Of a stretch of DNA of 64,000 nucleotides, positions 63,384 through 64,000 are shown in pieces. The notes under the pieces are model-generated. The model saw nothing but the letters and a program-made list of their open reading frames with translations. It had not been told where the DNA came from and searched no databases. Position numbers and translations under genes: made by a program. Positions within the stretch are counted from its first letter, which is position 1. Each line of letters begins with the position of its first letter. Origin of the DNA: Spirochaetia bacterium (GTDB lineage Bacteria; Spirochaetota; Spirochaetia; Treponematales; Treponemataceae); contig CAAGIR010000241.1 in NCBI GenBank assembly GCA_900769975.1, forward strand, positions 9,950-73,949. The letters are read 5' to 3'.

Positions 63384-63903
63384 ATGAAAAAAATTGTTCT
63401 GTTCACAACATAAAAGTATTTTATTCTTGCTTCCTGTGATTTTTATGATATTATTTAGTTGTAATAATTCAATATCAAGCGAGCTGAATGAATACAATTC
63501 GAATTTTACCGACAGTGATTCTATCCCTGCTGAACCAGGAGAACCAGATTTTCACTCAGGACAGTTGTTTTCCGTTGACGAGTACTTTCTTTATGATGAT
63601 TCCATTCTTATCCTTTCTGCACCAAAAAGTACTCATTCCATAAAATGGGTTTTTACAGATCCAGATAATAAATACGAAACAGTAAAGGTTCGTATACGCA
63701 TTGGAACAGATTCAAACGGAAATATAATAAAATATGAGGGTACAGAATTTGATGTACAACGACTAGAACTTTATGTACCTGAGTCCAATTTAGAAGCACC
63801 AAAAACTTATAAATTGACTTTAACAGTAACAGACAAGGAAGGAGGTACTTATCAGGACGATTGCGGTATAGTTATCTACAAGTATCCGTCAATTCTAGCC
63901 TAA
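63384..63903 (+). CDS. Lipoprotein with an A7 tract putting its start out of frame
   Basis: GGAGGT precedes an ATG at 63384 followed by A7 (63387-63393); in that frame only nine codons (MKKIVLFTT) are read before a stop. The next frame is open from a TTG at 63394 and encodes a lipoprotein of about 170 residues (lipobox FMILFSC, then NNS). With six A the two join as MKKLFCSQHK. So this is a gene with a one-base frame break, possible phase variation, transcript slippage, or a sequencing error. The mature part is PKD-like in feel (YKLTLTVTDKEGGTY); function unknown. Confidence 0.65.
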
Positions 63904-63904
63904 G

Positions 63905-64000
63905 TTATTCCAGCCATTCACCGCGCATCTTAAATGGGGTGATTTCAATGTTCCATGGTAAAAGTTTCTGCCAGTCCTGTTCGGTTTGGGCGTAAGGAGC
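63905..64000 (-). CDS. C-terminal fragment of a gene running off the window, possibly IS66-type transposase
   Basis: The reverse strand is open to the window end and ends in a stop at 63905-63907. The fragment ends LLPWNIEITPFKMRGEWLE; the LLPWN segment recalls the end of IS66-family transposases, but the evidence is short. It converges on the lipoprotein with one base between. Confidence 0.35.
   Translation of the reverse strand, partial: APYAQTEQDWQKLLPWNIEITPFKMRGEWLE

Overview
The window looks like a chromosome segment of an AT-rich spirochaete, most likely a Treponema. Support: a roughly 900-residue GreA-type protein with a repeat-rich N-terminus, neighbouring cmk and rpsA genes, many small lipoproteins with spirochaete-style lipoboxes (FSC, ISC, AGC), several TPR-plus-membrane-anchor proteins, and a DUF5312-like protein. 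This is read from sequence and family knowledge; no database search was possible.

Layout. 0-3.6 kb: a 5'-truncated HEGWH metallopeptidase, a lipoprotein, a membrane-anchored TPR protein and an NtrC-like AAA+ regulator without GAFTGA. 3.6-10 kb: a minus-strand housekeeping run, recA, folK, scpA, scpB, an RsuA-family pseudouridine synthase, cmk and rpsA, with a terminator after rpsA. 10-14.2 kb: envelope-type TPR and lipoprotein genes, then rpe. 14.2-14.6 kb: a repeat-bearing intergenic region and an apparently leaderless deoC. 15-20.3 kb: an MBL hydrolase, giant GreA and a TPR protein. 20.7-23.7 kb: ilvN and a fused thrA. 23.9-30.8 kb: a soluble CapD-type sugar-nucleotide dehydratase, a DegT/DnrJ aminotransferase and a three-subunit, highly divergent molybdenum hydroxylase (Mo, 2Fe-2S and FAD proteins). 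30.9-34.6 kb: a heterodimeric ABC exporter. 34.7-41 kb: a DUF4230 protein, hflK, hflC, an unknown membrane protein and an acyl-CoA carboxyltransferase. 41-46.6 kb: pgeF, a DUF5312-like gene, tRNA-Glu, tRNA-Gln, a free-standing CBM48 protein, a lipoprotein and a D,D-carboxypeptidase. 46.6-49.3 kb: a cluster of 11-bp repeats, then dapA and asd. 49.5-52.7 kb: two lipoprotein genes bounded by a 48-bp direct repeat. 52.7-59 kb: a methyltransferase, mutS2, rsgA and argS. 59.2-64 kb: a small alarmone synthetase paired with a dGTPase-like HD protein, a membrane EAL phosphodiesterase, a lipoprotein with an A7 frame break, and the tail of a gene running off the edge.

How the genes work together. thrA, asd and dapA form the aspartate-family amino-acid route (Lys and Thr branches), with ilvN for branched-chain control. 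ScpA/ScpB, RecA, MutS2 and Dgt handle chromosome and nucleotide maintenance. RpsA, RsgA, ArgS, the pseudouridine synthase and the tRNAs serve translation. RelQ and the EAL protein are nucleotide second-messenger enzymes.

The most unusual signals are: (1) a 3.24-kb lipoprotein module between a methyltransferase and a displaced copy of that gene's 3' end, as expected of insertion at a gene end; (2) REP-like AGGTCTGTCCC repeats and a second dispersed repeat family with variable hairpin cores; (3) a molybdenum-hydroxylase operon whose key motifs are eroded and whose large subunit carries a Gln/Asn-rich insert; (4) an A7 tract that puts a lipoprotein out of frame.
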